From: Arthrobacter sp. Y81
Lineage (GTDB): Bacteria > Actinomycetota > Actinomycetes > Actinomycetales > Micrococcaceae
Direction of reading: 5' to 3'
Assembly (NCBI RefSeq): GCF_002929335.1
Contig: NZ_PJIL01000002.1
Location: 383,514 to 447,513, forward strand
DNA length: 64,000 nt
Positions 26,231-37,085 of the stretch are shown here, piece by piece (position 1 is the stretch's first letter; each line of letters opens with the position of its first letter). The notes under the pieces were generated by a model. The model had not been told where the DNA came from and did no database searches. It saw only the letters and a program-made list of their open reading frames with translations. Made by a program: the position numbers and the translations under genes.

Positions 26231-27268
26231 CTAGCTCTTGCGGGCGTAGCCTTCCCACTTGCTGGCCTGGTGCTCGCCGTCCACGAAGCGGATGGTGCCG
26301 GACTTGGAGCGCATGACGATCGACTGGGTCAGGACCTTGTCCTTGGAGTAGCGCACGCCCCGGAGGAGGTCGCCGTCGGTGATGCCCGTGGCTGCGAAGT
26401 AGCAGTTGTCGCTGGAGACGAGGTCGTTCGTGGAAAGTACACGGTCGAGGTCGTGCCCGGCGTCGATGGCCTTCTGCTTCTCGTCATCGCTCGTGGGCCA
26501 GAGGCGGCCCTGGATGACGCCGCCGAGGGACTTGATGGCGCAGGCCGCCACAATGCCTTCCGGTGTTCCGCCGATGCCCATGAGCGCGTCAACGCCGGTG
26601 CCGGAGCGGGCCGCAGCAATGGCGCCGGCGACGTCGCCGTCCATGATGAACTTGGTCCGGGCACCGGCTTCGCGGATTTCCTCCACGAGGGGACGGTGGC
26701 GGTCCCGGTCCAGGATCATGACGTTCAGCTGGTTGACCTTAACGCCCTTCGCCTTGGCGATTAAATGCAGGTTCTGCTTGACGGGGAGTCGCAGGTCGAC
26801 CATGTCCGCCGCTTCCGGGCCCGTGACGAGCTTCTCCATGTAGAACACGGCGGAGGGGTCGAACATGGAGCCGCGCTCGGCGACGGCCAGGACGGCGAGG
26901 GCGTTGTTGATGCCCAGGGCAGTCAGGCGGGTTCCGTCAATGGGGTCGACGGCGACATCGCACTCGGGGCCGGTGCCGTCACCTACGTGCTCGCCATTGA
27001 AAAGCATGGGAGCTTCGTCCTTCTCACCTTCACCGATGACCACAACACCATTGAAGTGGACGGTCTGGAGGAAGGAGCGCATGGCGTCGACTGCTGCGCC
27101 GTCAGCCTTGTTCTTATCGCCGAAGCCCACCCAGTGGCCACCGGCAATTGCGGCGGCTTCGGTGACGCGGACAAGTTCCAGGGCAAGGTTGCGGTCCGGC
27201 TCGTCAATGCCAACGGCAAGCGACGGGGAAATCGTGGAATACTGCTGGGTCATAGGCGCTGGTGACAC
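26231..27268 (-). CDS. glpX: Fructose-1,6-bisphosphatase, class II
   Basis: 345 residues. Hydrolyses fructose-1,6-bisphosphate to fructose-6-phosphate in gluconeogenesis. Landmarks: GHWVGFGDKNKADGAAVDAM, VIGEGEKDEAPMLFNGE (metal ligands), CDVAVDPIDGTRL (the lithium-sensitive phosphatase DPIDGT motif), then GIGGTPEGI and YFAATGITDGDLLRGV. The GTG at 27268 has AAGAGG 6 nt upstream; an internal ATG at 27253 (MTQQYSTIS) is the alternative. Divergent from DUF4245, the same arrangement as Rv1099c/Rv1100 in M. tuberculosis. Confidence 0.96.
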   Translation of the reverse strand: MSPAPMTQQYSTISPSLAVGIDEPDRNLALELVRVTEAAAIAGGHWVGFGDKNKADGAAVDAMRSFLQTVHFNGVVVIGEGEKDEAPMLFNGEHVGDGTGPECDVAVDPIDGTRLTALGINNALAVLAVAERGSMFDPSAVFYMEKLVTGPEAADMVDLRLPVKQNLHLIAKAKGVKVNQLNVMILDRDRHRPLVEEIREAGARTKFIMDGDVAGAIAAARSGTGVDALMGIGGTPEGIVAACAIKSLGGVIQGRLWPTSDDEKQKAIDAGHDLDRVLSTNDLVSSDNCYFAATGITDGDLLRGVRYSKDKVLTQSIVMRSKSGTIRFVDGEHQASKWEGYARKS

Positions 27269-27465
27269 GTGAACCTCTTCTTCGAGTGGCGATCATTGAA
27301 CCCGTACGGCCGGTATCGGTCCGTCACGGTGATTCCTCTGGTACTGATCATAGTCGCGCGAGCATCCGAAGGTCATGGGATGACCACCCCGTGAAACACG
27401 GCGTTTCCTCACCGAAGGAACGGCACGAATGTGAGAACCGCGTTCACATGGGCGACTATAGAAGA

Positions 27466-28155
27466 GTGAGCGAAACGCAGGACAAGTCCACCCCCGACAC
27501 CCAGACGCCCGGCACCGGCTCCCCCGCGGGCACCGCCGGCGCTGCCGATGCACCCGTGGTTAAGCCAGTTATCCGCGCTGCGGCGGCGAAAAGGGCCAAC
27601 GCCTCGGTCATCGGCATGATCATCGCGCTCGTCGTGAGCGTCGCCGCATTTCTCCCCATCGTCTTGATGAACCCCTCGCCGAAGTCCGAGGGCTACCGGC
27701 CCAACGTCGACGTCAGCGCCGTCGCCCAAAACGCGGCCGGTGTGGCGGGATTCACACCCGTGGCGCCCGAGACCGGCGACACATTCAGTCCGAATTACGC
27801 CCGCTGGGAGTCCGGAACGGGCAGCGGGGTGCCCGTGTGGGAGGTCGGCTACCTCACGCCCAAGGAATCCTTCATCGGCCTCGTCCAGACCGCCCGGGCA
27901 AATCCCACGTGGCTGCTCCAGCAGACGAAGAACGCCCCGGTCACAGGAAGCCGCAACGCCGGCGGCCTCGACTGGGAACTCCGGGATACCGGCAAAGGCG
28001 AGAAGAGCATGGTGCTCGAACACAAAGGCACCACCGTTGTCCTGACCGGCACGGCGCAACTCGACGAGTTCGCGGTCCTGGCTGACGCCGTCGTGAAGTC
28101 GCTGGAAAGTAACCCGGCCGCCACGGTTTCACCCTCGGCCACCCCTTCACCGTAA
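27466..28155 (+). CDS. DUF4245 family membrane-anchored protein
   Basis: 229 residues from the GTG at 27466 (VSETQDKSTPD); an ATG at 27448 is possible, and the frame is open further upstream over the glpX promoter. A proline-rich N-terminus is followed by one membrane helix (ASVIGMIIALVVSVAAFLPIVLM) and an extracytoplasmic domain with GYRPNVDVSAVA, YARWESG, VGYLTPKESFIGLVQ and WLLQQTKNA, matching DUF4245. Role unknown. It is followed 10 bp later by the carbonic anhydrase gene, so the two are probably cotranscribed. Confidence 0.88.
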   Translation: MSETQDKSTPDTQTPGTGSPAGTAGAADAPVVKPVIRAAAAKRANASVIGMIIALVVSVAAFLPIVLMNPSPKSEGYRPNVDVSAVAQNAAGVAGFTPVAPETGDTFSPNYARWESGTGSGVPVWEVGYLTPKESFIGLVQTARANPTWLLQQTKNAPVTGSRNAGGLDWELRDTGKGEKSMVLEHKGTTVVLTGTAQLDEFAVLADAVVKSLESNPAATVSPSATPSP

Positions 28156-28164
28156 AGTAGCCCC

Positions 28165-28779
28165 GTGGCTACTTACCTGACTCCCGCGCTGGCTTGGCGG
28201 CGACTGCGCGAAGGAAATGAACGCTTCGTCGCCGGCGAATCCTCCCACCCCAACCAGGACGCGTCCCGGCGTTCCTCGCTCGTGGAGAACCAACACCCTT
28301 TCGCAGTCATCTTCGGCTGCTCGGATTCCCGCCTCGCGGCAGAAATCATCTTCGACCTCGGCCTGGGCGACGCCTTCGTCGTCCGCACCGCCGGCCAGGT
28401 GATTGACGACGCCGTGCTCGGCTCGCTCGAATACAGCATCAGCGTGCTGGGTGTTCCGCTTATTGTGGTCCTGGGACACGACAGCTGCGGAGCGGTCAGC
28501 GCTACGAAGTCCGCCGTCGAAACCGGCCAGATGCCGGTCGGCTTCATCCGCGACCTCGTCGAGCGGATCACGCCGTCCGTCCTGACCTCCCTCCGCAACA
28601 ACGAGACCGAAGTCAACGAGATGGTGGTCGAGCACGTCAAGCAGACCTCCCAGCGGCTGGTGGACAGCTCGCGTGTGATTTCCGCCGCAATTGAAACGGG
28701 CCGGGCCGCAGTCATTGGATTGTCGTACAGCCTTGCGGACGGCCGGGCGGACCTCGTTTCGGGAATCGGCGAGCTCTAA
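28165..28779 (+). CDS. Beta-class carbonic anhydrase
   Basis: 204 residues from a GTG at 28165. A cytosolic zinc enzyme for CO2/bicarbonate interconversion. The zinc ligands are visible: C52 and D54-R56 in FGCSDSRLAAE, and H105 and C108 in LGHDSCGAVSA. The DLGLGDAFVVRTAGQVID segment and the active-site SLEYSISVLGVPLIVVLGH are typical of the plant/bacterial type. Length is near the usual 200-220. It sits between DUF4245 and fumC, all on the plus strand, and may supply bicarbonate to carboxylases; that link is inference. Confidence 0.95.
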   Translation: MATYLTPALAWRRLREGNERFVAGESSHPNQDASRRSSLVENQHPFAVIFGCSDSRLAAEIIFDLGLGDAFVVRTAGQVIDDAVLGSLEYSISVLGVPLIVVLGHDSCGAVSATKSAVETGQMPVGFIRDLVERITPSVLTSLRNNETEVNEMVVEHVKQTSQRLVDSSRVISAAIETGRAAVIGLSYSLADGRADLVSGIGEL

Positions 28780-28840
28780 GTGACGGCCCGGGGCACTTCA
28801 CGGTTTTAGCCCCGGCCGCCAATCGCCCTAAGCTAGCCCC

Positions 28841-30262
28841 ATGACTTCCACTGAAGAATTCCGCATTGAACATGACACGATGGGCGAAGTCCGCGTCCCC
28901 GTGAACGCCCTGTACCGTGCACAGACGCAGCGTGCAGTTGAAAACTTCCCCATTTCCGGCAAAACCCTGGAACGCGCACACATCGAGGCCCTCGCCCGGG
29001 TCAAGAAGGCTGCCGCCCAGGCCAACGCAGAACTTGGAGTGCTCGACGGCGAGCTGGCCAAGGCGATCGCGGATGCCGCCGATGAGGTAGCCGCCGGGAA
29101 GTACGACGGCGATTTCCCCATCGACGTCTTCCAGACCGGCTCCGGCACGTCCTCGAACATGAACACCAACGAGGTCCTCGCCGAGCTTGCCTCCCGCGCC
29201 CTCAAGGCTGCCGGGAGCGACAAGGTGGTCCACCCGAACGACCACGTCAACGCCTCACAGTCCTCCAACGACGTGTTCCCGACCTCGGTCCACGTTGCCG
29301 CCACCTCGGCCCTGATCAACGACCTCATTCCGGCCCTCGGCTACCTGGCCGAGTCGCTGGAGCGCAAGGCCGTGGAGTTCAAGGACGTCGTCAAGTCCGG
29401 CCGCACGCACCTTATGGACGCCACCCCGGTGACCCTCGGCCAGGAGTTCGGCGGCTACGCCGCGCAGGTCCGCTACGGCATCGAGCGCATCAACGCTTCG
29501 CTCCCCCGCGTGGCTGAAGTTCCGCTCGGCGGCACGGCCGTGGGCACCGGCATCAACACCCCGGCCGGGTTCCCGGAGCGCGTCATCGAGCTGCTCGCGA
29601 CGGACACCGGTTTGCCGCTGACCGAGGCCCGCGACCACTTCGAGGCCCAGGCCAACCGCGACGGCCTCATCGAAGCCTCCAGCCAGCTGCGCAACATCGC
29701 GATCTCCTTCATGAAGATCAACAACGATCTCCGCTGGATGGGCTCCGGTCCCAACACCGGTCTCGGCGAAATCGCCATCCCGGACCTCCAGCCGGGCTCC
29801 TCGATCATGCCGGGCAAGGTCAACCCCGTCATCTGCGAGGCGTCCATCATGGTGTGCGCCCAGGTCATCGGCAACGACACCGCCATTGCCTGGTCCGGCA
29901 CCAACGGCGCCTTCGAACTGAACGTCGGCATCCCCGTCATGGCCGCGAACCTGCTCGAATCCGTCCGCCTGCTGGCCAACACCAGCCGCGTCATGGCCGA
30001 CAAGATGATCGACGGCATCACCGCCAACGTCGAGCGCGCACGCTTCCTCGCCGAGGCCTCGCCGTCCATCGTCACCCCGCTGAACAAGTTCATCGGCTAC
30101 GAGAACGCCGCCAAGATCGCCAAAAAGGCCGTGGCTGAGGGCCTCACCATCCGTGAGACCGTCGTCGCCATGGGCTTCCTGGAGCGCGGCGAACTGACCG
30201 AAGAGCAGCTGGACACCGCTCTGGACGTCATGTCCATGACCCGCCCGCCGCACAAGGCATAG
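28841..30262 (+). CDS. fumC: Class II fumarate hydratase
   Basis: 473 residues. Interconverts fumarate and malate in the TCA cycle. Seen: [50 protein letters not shown], the substrate loop [32 protein letters not shown], and the superfamily signature [12 protein letters not shown] with its catalytic Ser. Full length. A strong hairpin follows 19 bp after the stop. M. tuberculosis fum (Rv1098c) also lies next to glpX. Confidence 0.97.
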   Translation: MTSTEEFRIEHDTMGEVRVPVNALYRAQTQRAVENFPISGKTLERAHIEALARVKKAAAQANAELGVLDGELAKAIADAADEVAAGKYDGDFPIDVFQTGSGTSSNMNTNEVLAELASRALKAAGSDKVVHPNDHVNASQSSNDVFPTSVHVAATSALINDLIPALGYLAESLERKAVEFKDVVKSGRTHLMDATPVTLGQEFGGYAAQVRYGIERINASLPRVAEVPLGGTAVGTGINTPAGFPERVIELLATDTGLPLTEARDHFEAQANRDGLIEASSQLRNIAISFMKINNDLRWMGSGPNTGLGEIAIPDLQPGSSIMPGKVNPVICEASIMVCAQVIGNDTAIAWSGTNGAFELNVGIPVMAANLLESVRLLANTSRVMADKMIDGITANVERARFLAEASPSIVTPLNKFIGYENAAKIAKKAVAEGLTIRETVVAMGFLERGELTEEQLDTALDVMSMTRPPHKA

Positions 30263-30280
30263 CTTCCCAGAAGTACGACG

Positions 30281-30317
30281 GCGGCCGCCCACCTTCCCAG
30301 CGAAGGCGGGCGGCCGC
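30281..30317 (+). terminator. fumC terminator
   Basis: 16-bp stem with one mismatch (GCGGCCGCCCACCTTC at 30281-30296 against 30302-30317), 5-nt loop, followed by TTGCGTTT. Confidence 0.75.
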
Positions 30318-30374
30318 TTGCGTTTAAGGGAGCTGTGGCGGGTTGGGGACGCAAGTGTCCGTTCGCGCAGGAAA

Positions 30375-30410
30375 TTGCACTAATCCAGAATTGGTGCAAA
30401 ACTTTACTTT

Positions 30411-30426
<16 letters not shown>
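30375..30426. promoter_or_regulatory. TetR operator and promoter region
   Basis: Inverted repeat TTGCACTAAT-CCAGA-ATTGGTGCAA (30375-30399) with 9 of 10 positions matching. A third half-site, AATAGTGCAA (30417-30426), overlaps the first codons of the tetR gene. The GTG start is 11 nt after the dyad, so binding here would block the operon: this fits autoregulation of tetR and the pump. TTGCAC may also act as a -35 box, but the -10 is unclear. Confidence 0.65.
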
Positions 30427-32695
<2,269 letters not shown>

Positions 32696-32726
32696 GAAAC
32701 CACCGAAGGAAGGCGCTGCCGGGGGC

Positions 32727-33197
32727 TCAGGGTTCGTAGTGGACGGTGTCCTCCGGCAGCAGCGCCCGCCGGATGCACTCCCGGTCTCCGGGCCTGAGTA
32801 CCGGCAGCCCGTCCAGCGGGAACCAGCCCACCGCCAGGGATTCGTCGTCGTTCACCCGCGCTTCACCGGAGACGTGGCGGCAGCGGAACACGATGTCCAG
32901 GAAGTCGCACACATCGCCGTTGGGGAAGGTCACGGGGCCCACAACGCCGACCGACAGCATACGTTCCGTTTCAGCAACGACGGCGGTCTCTTCGAAGATC
33001 TCCCGCACCAGCCCGGGCGCGGGGTGCTCGCCAGGCTCCAGCATCCCGGAGATCAGGGCCCACCTGCCGCAGTCTGAGCGCTGGCCCAGCAGGACGTGGC
33101 CGTCCCCGTTGAAGACAACTCCCCGCACGGCGGGAATCCACAGCGGGTCATGGCCTATTTTTTTCCGGAGTTTGAGGACGAAATCAGGTGCTGGCAT
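32727..33197 (-). CDS. Nudix hydrolase
   Basis: 156 residues. The Nudix helix is GMLEPGEHPAPGLVREIFEETAV, given here in two parts: GMLEPGEHPAPG and LVREIFEETAV. This matches G(x5)E(x7)REUxEExGU except that the last Gly is Ala. The N-terminal WIPAVRGVVFNGDGHVLLGQRSDCGRWALISG is typical of the ADP-ribose or NADH pyrophosphatase-like group, but the substrate is not determined. Convergent with the MFS gene and 37 bp upstream of the prepilin peptidase in the same direction. Confidence 0.9.
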   Translation of the reverse strand: MPAPDFVLKLRKKIGHDPLWIPAVRGVVFNGDGHVLLGQRSDCGRWALISGMLEPGEHPAPGLVREIFEETAVVAETERMLSVGVVGPVTFPNGDVCDFLDIVFRCRHVSGEARVNDDESLAVGWFPLDGLPVLRPGDRECIRRALLPEDTVHYEP

Positions 33198-33234
33198 AGC
33201 TTCAGCCTAACCGCAGCAAAGCCGGCGCAGGCTC

Positions 33235-33795
33235 TCAGCCTGCAGGCAGGAGCAGCATCGCGGCGGCGGAGCCGGCCAGCATGAAGGGGCCGAACGGGAT
33301 GTCGGATTTGAGCGTGCCACGGCGGGCAGCGAGCAGGCCAAGGCTCCAGAGCCCGCCAAGGAGGAAGGCGGCGAAGGTACCGGCGAACACGTGGCCCCAG
33401 CCGAGGTAGCCGAGATACATTCCCAGCACACCGGCGAGTTTCACGTCACCGAACCCCATCCCCGGCGGATAGACCAGGCGCAGGATGAAGTAGAAGAGCC
33501 ACAGCACCGCTCCGCCGGCCAGGATGCGGACCCCCGGGATCCCGAAAAGCCGGGCGGCGCCGCCGGGCACTGCCTCGACGTCCGCTCCGGCCACCAGGAC
33601 GGTGACTGCCGCCGCCAGCAGCAGCACGCCGCCCACGGCGTAGGACGGGAACACAATCCTGTTGGGCAGCAGGTGGTGCCTGACGTCGATGACGGTAAGC
33701 CGTACGGCCATCACACCGAAGTAGGCGCAGGCCGCCAGCACCAGCCAGAAGGCCAGCGGAGTGGATTCCCAAAGTTCGCCCAGTCGTTGGATCAC
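33235..33795 (-). CDS. Prepilin peptidase (A24 family), short form
   Basis: 186 residues from a GTG. About six membrane helices. The two catalytic Asp of the aspartic prepilin peptidases are present: the first in LTVIDVRHHLLPNRIV, the second in MGFGDVKLAGVLG. It lacks the N-terminal cysteine-rich methyltransferase domain of PilD, so it is expected to cleave leader peptides without N-methylation, as in Tad/Flp systems. No pilin genes are in the window. Six transmembrane segments agree with the TadV-like type. Confidence 0.9.
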   Translation of the reverse strand: MIQRLGELWESTPLAFWLVLAACAYFGVMAVRLTVIDVRHHLLPNRIVFPSYAVGGVLLLAAAVTVLVAGADVEAVPGGAARLFGIPGVRILAGGAVLWLFYFILRLVYPPGMGFGDVKLAGVLGMYLGYLGWGHVFAGTFAAFLLGGLWSLGLLAARRGTLKSDIPFGPFMLAGSAAAMLLLPAG

Positions 33796-33853
33796 CCTCG
33801 GATGCTACTGGATTTTCCCGCCCCGCCGCTGAGCCCGCGCGTAAACTGTGGAT

Positions 33854-34651
33854 ATGTCGACATGGGACGCGAGGCGCCAGGGGGAAACCGGTCAGCAGAA
33901 TGGGCCCGCAGACATGGCCACGAAGTTCCGGAACCTCTGCCGTTCGTCGCCCTGGAAATGGCAAACCCTCCGATTCGAATACGTCGACGGACCCGGCCCT
34001 GACCCCGACAACACCGTGCGTGCGTGGCTTCGCCGGCCCGGCGCCCTCCGGCTGGAGTCCGCTGCCGGTGTGGTGCTGCACAGCACCACGGGCATCAACG
34101 ACTCAAAGGACGGGTTCTACGTCAGTTCCACGCGGAAGTCGTGGCTGTTGCCTCCGCATCTGGTCACCCCCGTGTACGACGACGGCGGACTGGTCCGGCG
34201 CCGCCCGGAGGCCGCCTACGGCGAACCCTGCTTCGGAAACGGACGCTTTGCCGCGGCGCTGGACCCGGTGGAGCTGGCCGGCAACGCCCCCGTCCCGATC
34301 GAATTTCCAAACACGAACGCGGTGGAACTCGGCACCATCACCGCCGTGGACCACGAGGGCCGCCCTGCGCTGGAAACCATCGTGATTCCCAACGCCGCCT
34401 ACACGCCCTCAGACCGCGAAGCGCCGCTGTGCCGGCCTGGACGCAACCTCATAAGGATCGACCTCGGCACCGGAGTGTGCGTTTCAAGCCGCTCCCTGGA
34501 AGACGAATCCAAGGATCTTGGCCATTGGCTCCGGATCCTGGCCGTGGATGAGTACATGCTGGATGACCTTTTCCTCGCGGAATCCATGAACCTGACGGAC
34601 GTCCGCCGCCACATCAGCTGGGACATCTCACCGCGGCACGTGACCGGCTGA
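33854..34651 (+). CDS. Conserved hypothetical protein
   Basis: 265 residues from the ATG at 33854 (MSTWDARRQGETGQQN). No membrane helix, signal or known motif. Mainly soluble with repeated beta-like stretches (LRFEYVDGPGPDPDNTVRAWLR, SSTRKSWLLPPHLVTPVYDDGG, LIRIDLGTGVCVSS) and a conserved-looking C-terminal helix (DLGHWLRILAVDEYMLDDLFLA). Codon use is similar to neighbours. Divergent from the prepilin peptidase by 58 bp. I do not recognise it. Confidence 0.65.
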   Translation: MSTWDARRQGETGQQNGPADMATKFRNLCRSSPWKWQTLRFEYVDGPGPDPDNTVRAWLRRPGALRLESAAGVVLHSTTGINDSKDGFYVSSTRKSWLLPPHLVTPVYDDGGLVRRRPEAAYGEPCFGNGRFAAALDPVELAGNAPVPIEFPNTNAVELGTITAVDHEGRPALETIVIPNAAYTPSDREAPLCRPGRNLIRIDLGTGVCVSSRSLEDESKDLGHWLRILAVDEYMLDDLFLAESMNLTDVRRHISWDISPRHVTG

Positions 34652-34678
34652 GCGCTGCCCAGAGGCTAAGCTTCCCTG

Positions 34679-35323
34679 ATGACCGACCTCTCCGCCATCT
34701 GGCCGCCCCTGGGCCTCACCCTGACCACGCCCCGGCTTGTGCTGCGGCCGATCCGGGACGACGACATCCCTGCGGCCGTCGAAGCCGCGCTCTCGGGCAT
34801 CAGCGAACCGGGCCGCAGCCCCTTCAGCACGCCGTGGAACGAATTTCCCGCTGAGAAGCTGGGCCCCAACATGGCGCAGTGGTACTGGCGCTGCCGTGCC
34901 GGGGTTTCCCCCGAAGCCTGGACGATGCTGCTTGGCATCTGGCACGACGGCGGGATCATCGGCTGCCAGGACATCGAGGCCAAGGATTTCGCCATCCTGC
35001 GGACAGTCACCACGGGCTCCTGGCTCCGGAAGTCCGTGCACGGCCGGGGCCTCGGCAAGGAAATGCGCGCCGCCGTCGTCAGCTACGCCTTTGACCACCT
35101 GAAAGCGGAGGTCGCCGAGTCCGAGGCAGCCGCCTGGAACGAAAAATCCCTGGGCGTCTCCCGCTCCCTTGGCTACGAGCTGAACGGTGTCACCCGCTCG
35201 GCTTGGGGCGGCATCAGGCAGGACGTCCAGAGGGTCCGAGTGACCCCGGAAACCTTCAAACGCCCCGACTGGACGCTGAAAGTGGAAGGCCACGAAGCCA
35301 CGGCCAAGTACCTGGGGCTGTAG
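34679..35323 (+). CDS. GNAT family N-acetyltransferase
   Basis: 214 residues. The GNAT fold appears as LTTPRLVLRPIRDDDIPAAVEAALSG, the substrate region, and TGSWLRKSVHGRGLGKEMRAAVVSYAFDHL, which contains the acetyl-CoA pyrophosphate-binding R/Q-x-x-G-x-G/A motif (RGLGKE). NEKSLGVSRSLGYELNGVT is the usual final strand. It resembles RimJ/RimL-type acetyltransferases acting on protein N-termini or small molecules; its substrate is unknown. A perfect 17-bp terminator hairpin follows. Confidence 0.88.
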   Translation: MTDLSAIWPPLGLTLTTPRLVLRPIRDDDIPAAVEAALSGISEPGRSPFSTPWNEFPAEKLGPNMAQWYWRCRAGVSPEAWTMLLGIWHDGGIIGCQDIEAKDFAILRTVTTGSWLRKSVHGRGLGKEMRAAVVSYAFDHLKAEVAESEAAAWNEKSLGVSRSLGYELNGVTRSAWGGIRQDVQRVRVTPETFKRPDWTLKVEGHEATAKYLGL

Positions 35324-35325
35324 GC

Positions 35326-35363
35326 GAAGGGCCGTGGCCGGGTGAACCCGGCCACGGCCCTTC
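35326..35363. terminator. Bidirectional terminator between convergent genes
   Basis: Perfect 17-bp stem (GAAGGGCCGTGGCCGGG at 35326-35342 with 35347-35363) and TGAA loop, between the GNAT gene and phoH. GAA/TTC ends give a short T-rich edge in both directions. Confidence 0.8.
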
Positions 35364-35375
35364 ACTAGTCTGGTG

Positions 35376-36818
35376 CTAGATTTCCGCCCCTTCAAGCAGT
35401 TCCGTGACGAGTGCCGCGATCGGCGAGCGCTCGGACCGGGTCAGGGTGATGTGCCCGAAGAGCGGGTGCCCCTTGAGGGTTTCGACGACGGCGGCAACGC
35501 CGTCGTGCCGGCCGACCCGCAGGTTGTCGCGCTGGGCGACGTCGTGGGTCAGGACGATCTTCGAGTTCTGGCCGATCCGGCTCATCACTGTCAGGAGCAC
35601 GTTCTTCTCGAGCGACTGCGCTTCATCGACGATCACGAACGCATCATGGAGCGAGCGGCCGCGGATATGGGTCAGCGGCATGACTTCCAGCATGCCGCGG
35701 TCCATGACTTCCTCGACGACTTCCTGGCTGACCAGGGCTCCGAGGGTGTCAAAGACGGCCTGCGCCCACGGGTTCATCTTCTCCGCTTCGGAGCCGGGCA
35801 GGTAGCCGAGCTCCTGGCCGCCCACCGCGTACAGCGGCCGGAAGACGATCACCTTGCGGTGTTCGCGGCGTTCCAGCACGGCCTCGAGGCCGGCACACAG
35901 CGCCAGGGCCGACTTTCCGGTGCCCGCACGGCCGCCGATCGACACGATGCCGACGGACGGGTCCATCAGCATGTCGATGGCCAGCCGCTGTTCCGCGGAG
36001 CGGCCGTGCAGTCCGAACACGTCACGGTCCCCCTTGACCAGCCGGACCTGTTTGTCCGCGCCCACGCGGCCCAGGGCGGAACCCCGGTTGGAGAGCAGCA
36101 CCAGGCCGGTGTTGACGGGCATCTCTGCCGCCGCCGGAATGAAGACGGGTTCGTGGCCGTAGAGGGTGGAGACCTCCTCTTCGCTCGCTTCGACCTCGGC
36201 CACCCCGGTCCAGCCGGAGTCCTTCACCAGTTCGTTGCGGTACTCGTCGGCGAGCAGTCCCATGGCCGAGGCCTTGACGCGCATTGGCAGGTCCTTCGAG
36301 ACCACCGTGACGTTGCGGCCCTCGTTGGCGAGGTTCTTGGCGACGGCGAGGATTCGGCTGTCGTTGTCCCCGCCGCGGAAGCCTGCGGGCAGCACCTCAG
36401 CGGAAATGTGGTTCATCTCCACCATGAGGGTGCCGCCGTCGTCGCCCAGCGGAATGGGATGGTCGAGCCCGCCATGCTGGACCCGGAGGTCGTCCAGGAG
36501 CCTCAGCGCCTTGCGGGCGAAGTATCCCAGCTCGGGGTCGTGCCGTTTGCCCTCAAGCTCCGTAATGACCACGATCGGGACAATGACTTCGTGTTCCGCG
36601 AAACGCAGCAGCGCGCGGGGGTCCGAGAGCAATACCGAGGTGTCGATGACGAAGGTCCACAGAGTGTCGTCTGTTCCGGCCTTTTCGCCGGATACAGCGA
36701 GACCGGCCGCAGCGTGATGATTCGCTGCACCGGTCTGTGAGGTGGCTCGCTTGGCGCGAGAGGTAGCTTTCTCTCCCTGGTCGGAAATGACGTCGGGCAG
36801 TTGTTCAGAAATAGCCAC
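35376..36818 (-). CDS. phoH: PhoH2-type protein (PIN domain plus PhoH ATPase)
   Basis: 480 residues from the GTG at 36818, which has GGAG 5 nt upstream. The frame is open to an ATG at 36899, but a TATAAA -10 box at ~36852-36857 favours the shorter form. Order: disordered N-terminus (~1-50), PIN nuclease domain ([18 protein letters not shown] with Asp near 59; [12 protein letters not shown]), a linker, then the PhoH domain with Walker [11 protein letters not shown] (~295-304) and Walker B FVIVDEAQ (~394-401). PhoH2 proteins are reported as sequence-dependent RNA helicase-RNases and belong to toxin-antitoxin pairs in mycobacteria (Rv1095). Two candidate small ORFs lie upstream. Confidence 0.93.
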   Translation of the reverse strand: MAISEQLPDVISDQGEKATSRAKRATSQTGAANHHAAAGLAVSGEKAGTDDTLWTFVIDTSVLLSDPRALLRFAEHEVIVPIVVITELEGKRHDPELGYFARKALRLLDDLRVQHGGLDHPIPLGDDGGTLMVEMNHISAEVLPAGFRGGDNDSRILAVAKNLANEGRNVTVVSKDLPMRVKASAMGLLADEYRNELVKDSGWTGVAEVEASEEEVSTLYGHEPVFIPAAAEMPVNTGLVLLSNRGSALGRVGADKQVRLVKGDRDVFGLHGRSAEQRLAIDMLMDPSVGIVSIGGRAGTGKSALALCAGLEAVLERREHRKVIVFRPLYAVGGQELGYLPGSEAEKMNPWAQAVFDTLGALVSQEVVEEVMDRGMLEVMPLTHIRGRSLHDAFVIVDEAQSLEKNVLLTVMSRIGQNSKIVLTHDVAQRDNLRVGRHDGVAAVVETLKGHPLFGHITLTRSERSPIAALVTELLEGAEI

Positions 36819-36853
36819 ATCGACTCCAGCCCCGGGGCGCACGCCCGGATATT

Positions 36854-36925
36854 TTATAGGTGAGGCGGATCGGCCACGAGGCCGGTTCCGGCCTCCCATA
36901 CATCCGGTGCGAAAATCCGCTCCAT
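36854..36925 (-). CDS. Candidate small ORF upstream of phoH (23 aa)
   Basis: ATG at 36925 preceded 7 nt upstream by GGGGAGG, a near-perfect ribosome-binding site; translation [20 protein letters not shown] then PHL and stop. It ends 35 nt before the phoH GTG and is out of frame with the phoH N-terminal extension. The stop overlaps the putative -10 box of phoH. Could be a leader peptide or a small partner; no homology can be claimed. Confidence 0.3.
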   Translation of the reverse strand: MERIFAPDVWEAGTGLVADPPHL

Positions 36926-36969
36926 GTACTGGCCTCCCCGATTAGCCGGCATTTTGCCTGCTAATGGAA

Positions 36970-37056
36970 TCAACGTAATTCCCCGCGGCTTTGTTTCCCA
37001 AACCATTCGTCGGCGATTCTTATTGCGGTCACGTGAACTCCGCGTGAACCGGCCAT
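36970..37056 (-). CDS. Candidate small ORF between uppS and phoH (28 aa)
   Basis: ATG at 37056 with GGAAGG 6 nt upstream; translation begins MAGSRGVHVTAIRIADEWFG and continues KQSRGELR. It starts 29 bp after the prenyl synthase stop, in the same direction. A good ribosome-binding site and gapless position make it credible as a translated leader or small gene, but there is no recognised family. Confidence 0.3.
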   Translation of the reverse strand: MAGSRGVHVTAIRIADEWFGKQSRGELR

Positions 37057-37085
37057 GACACGCCTTCCCTGCAGGCAGGCCGCCG

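Noticed and set aside
35373..36740. 455-codon plus-strand ORF opposite phoH
   Set aside because: Antisense to the clear PIN-PhoH gene; composition is His/Asp/Arg-rich as expected for a shadow frame.
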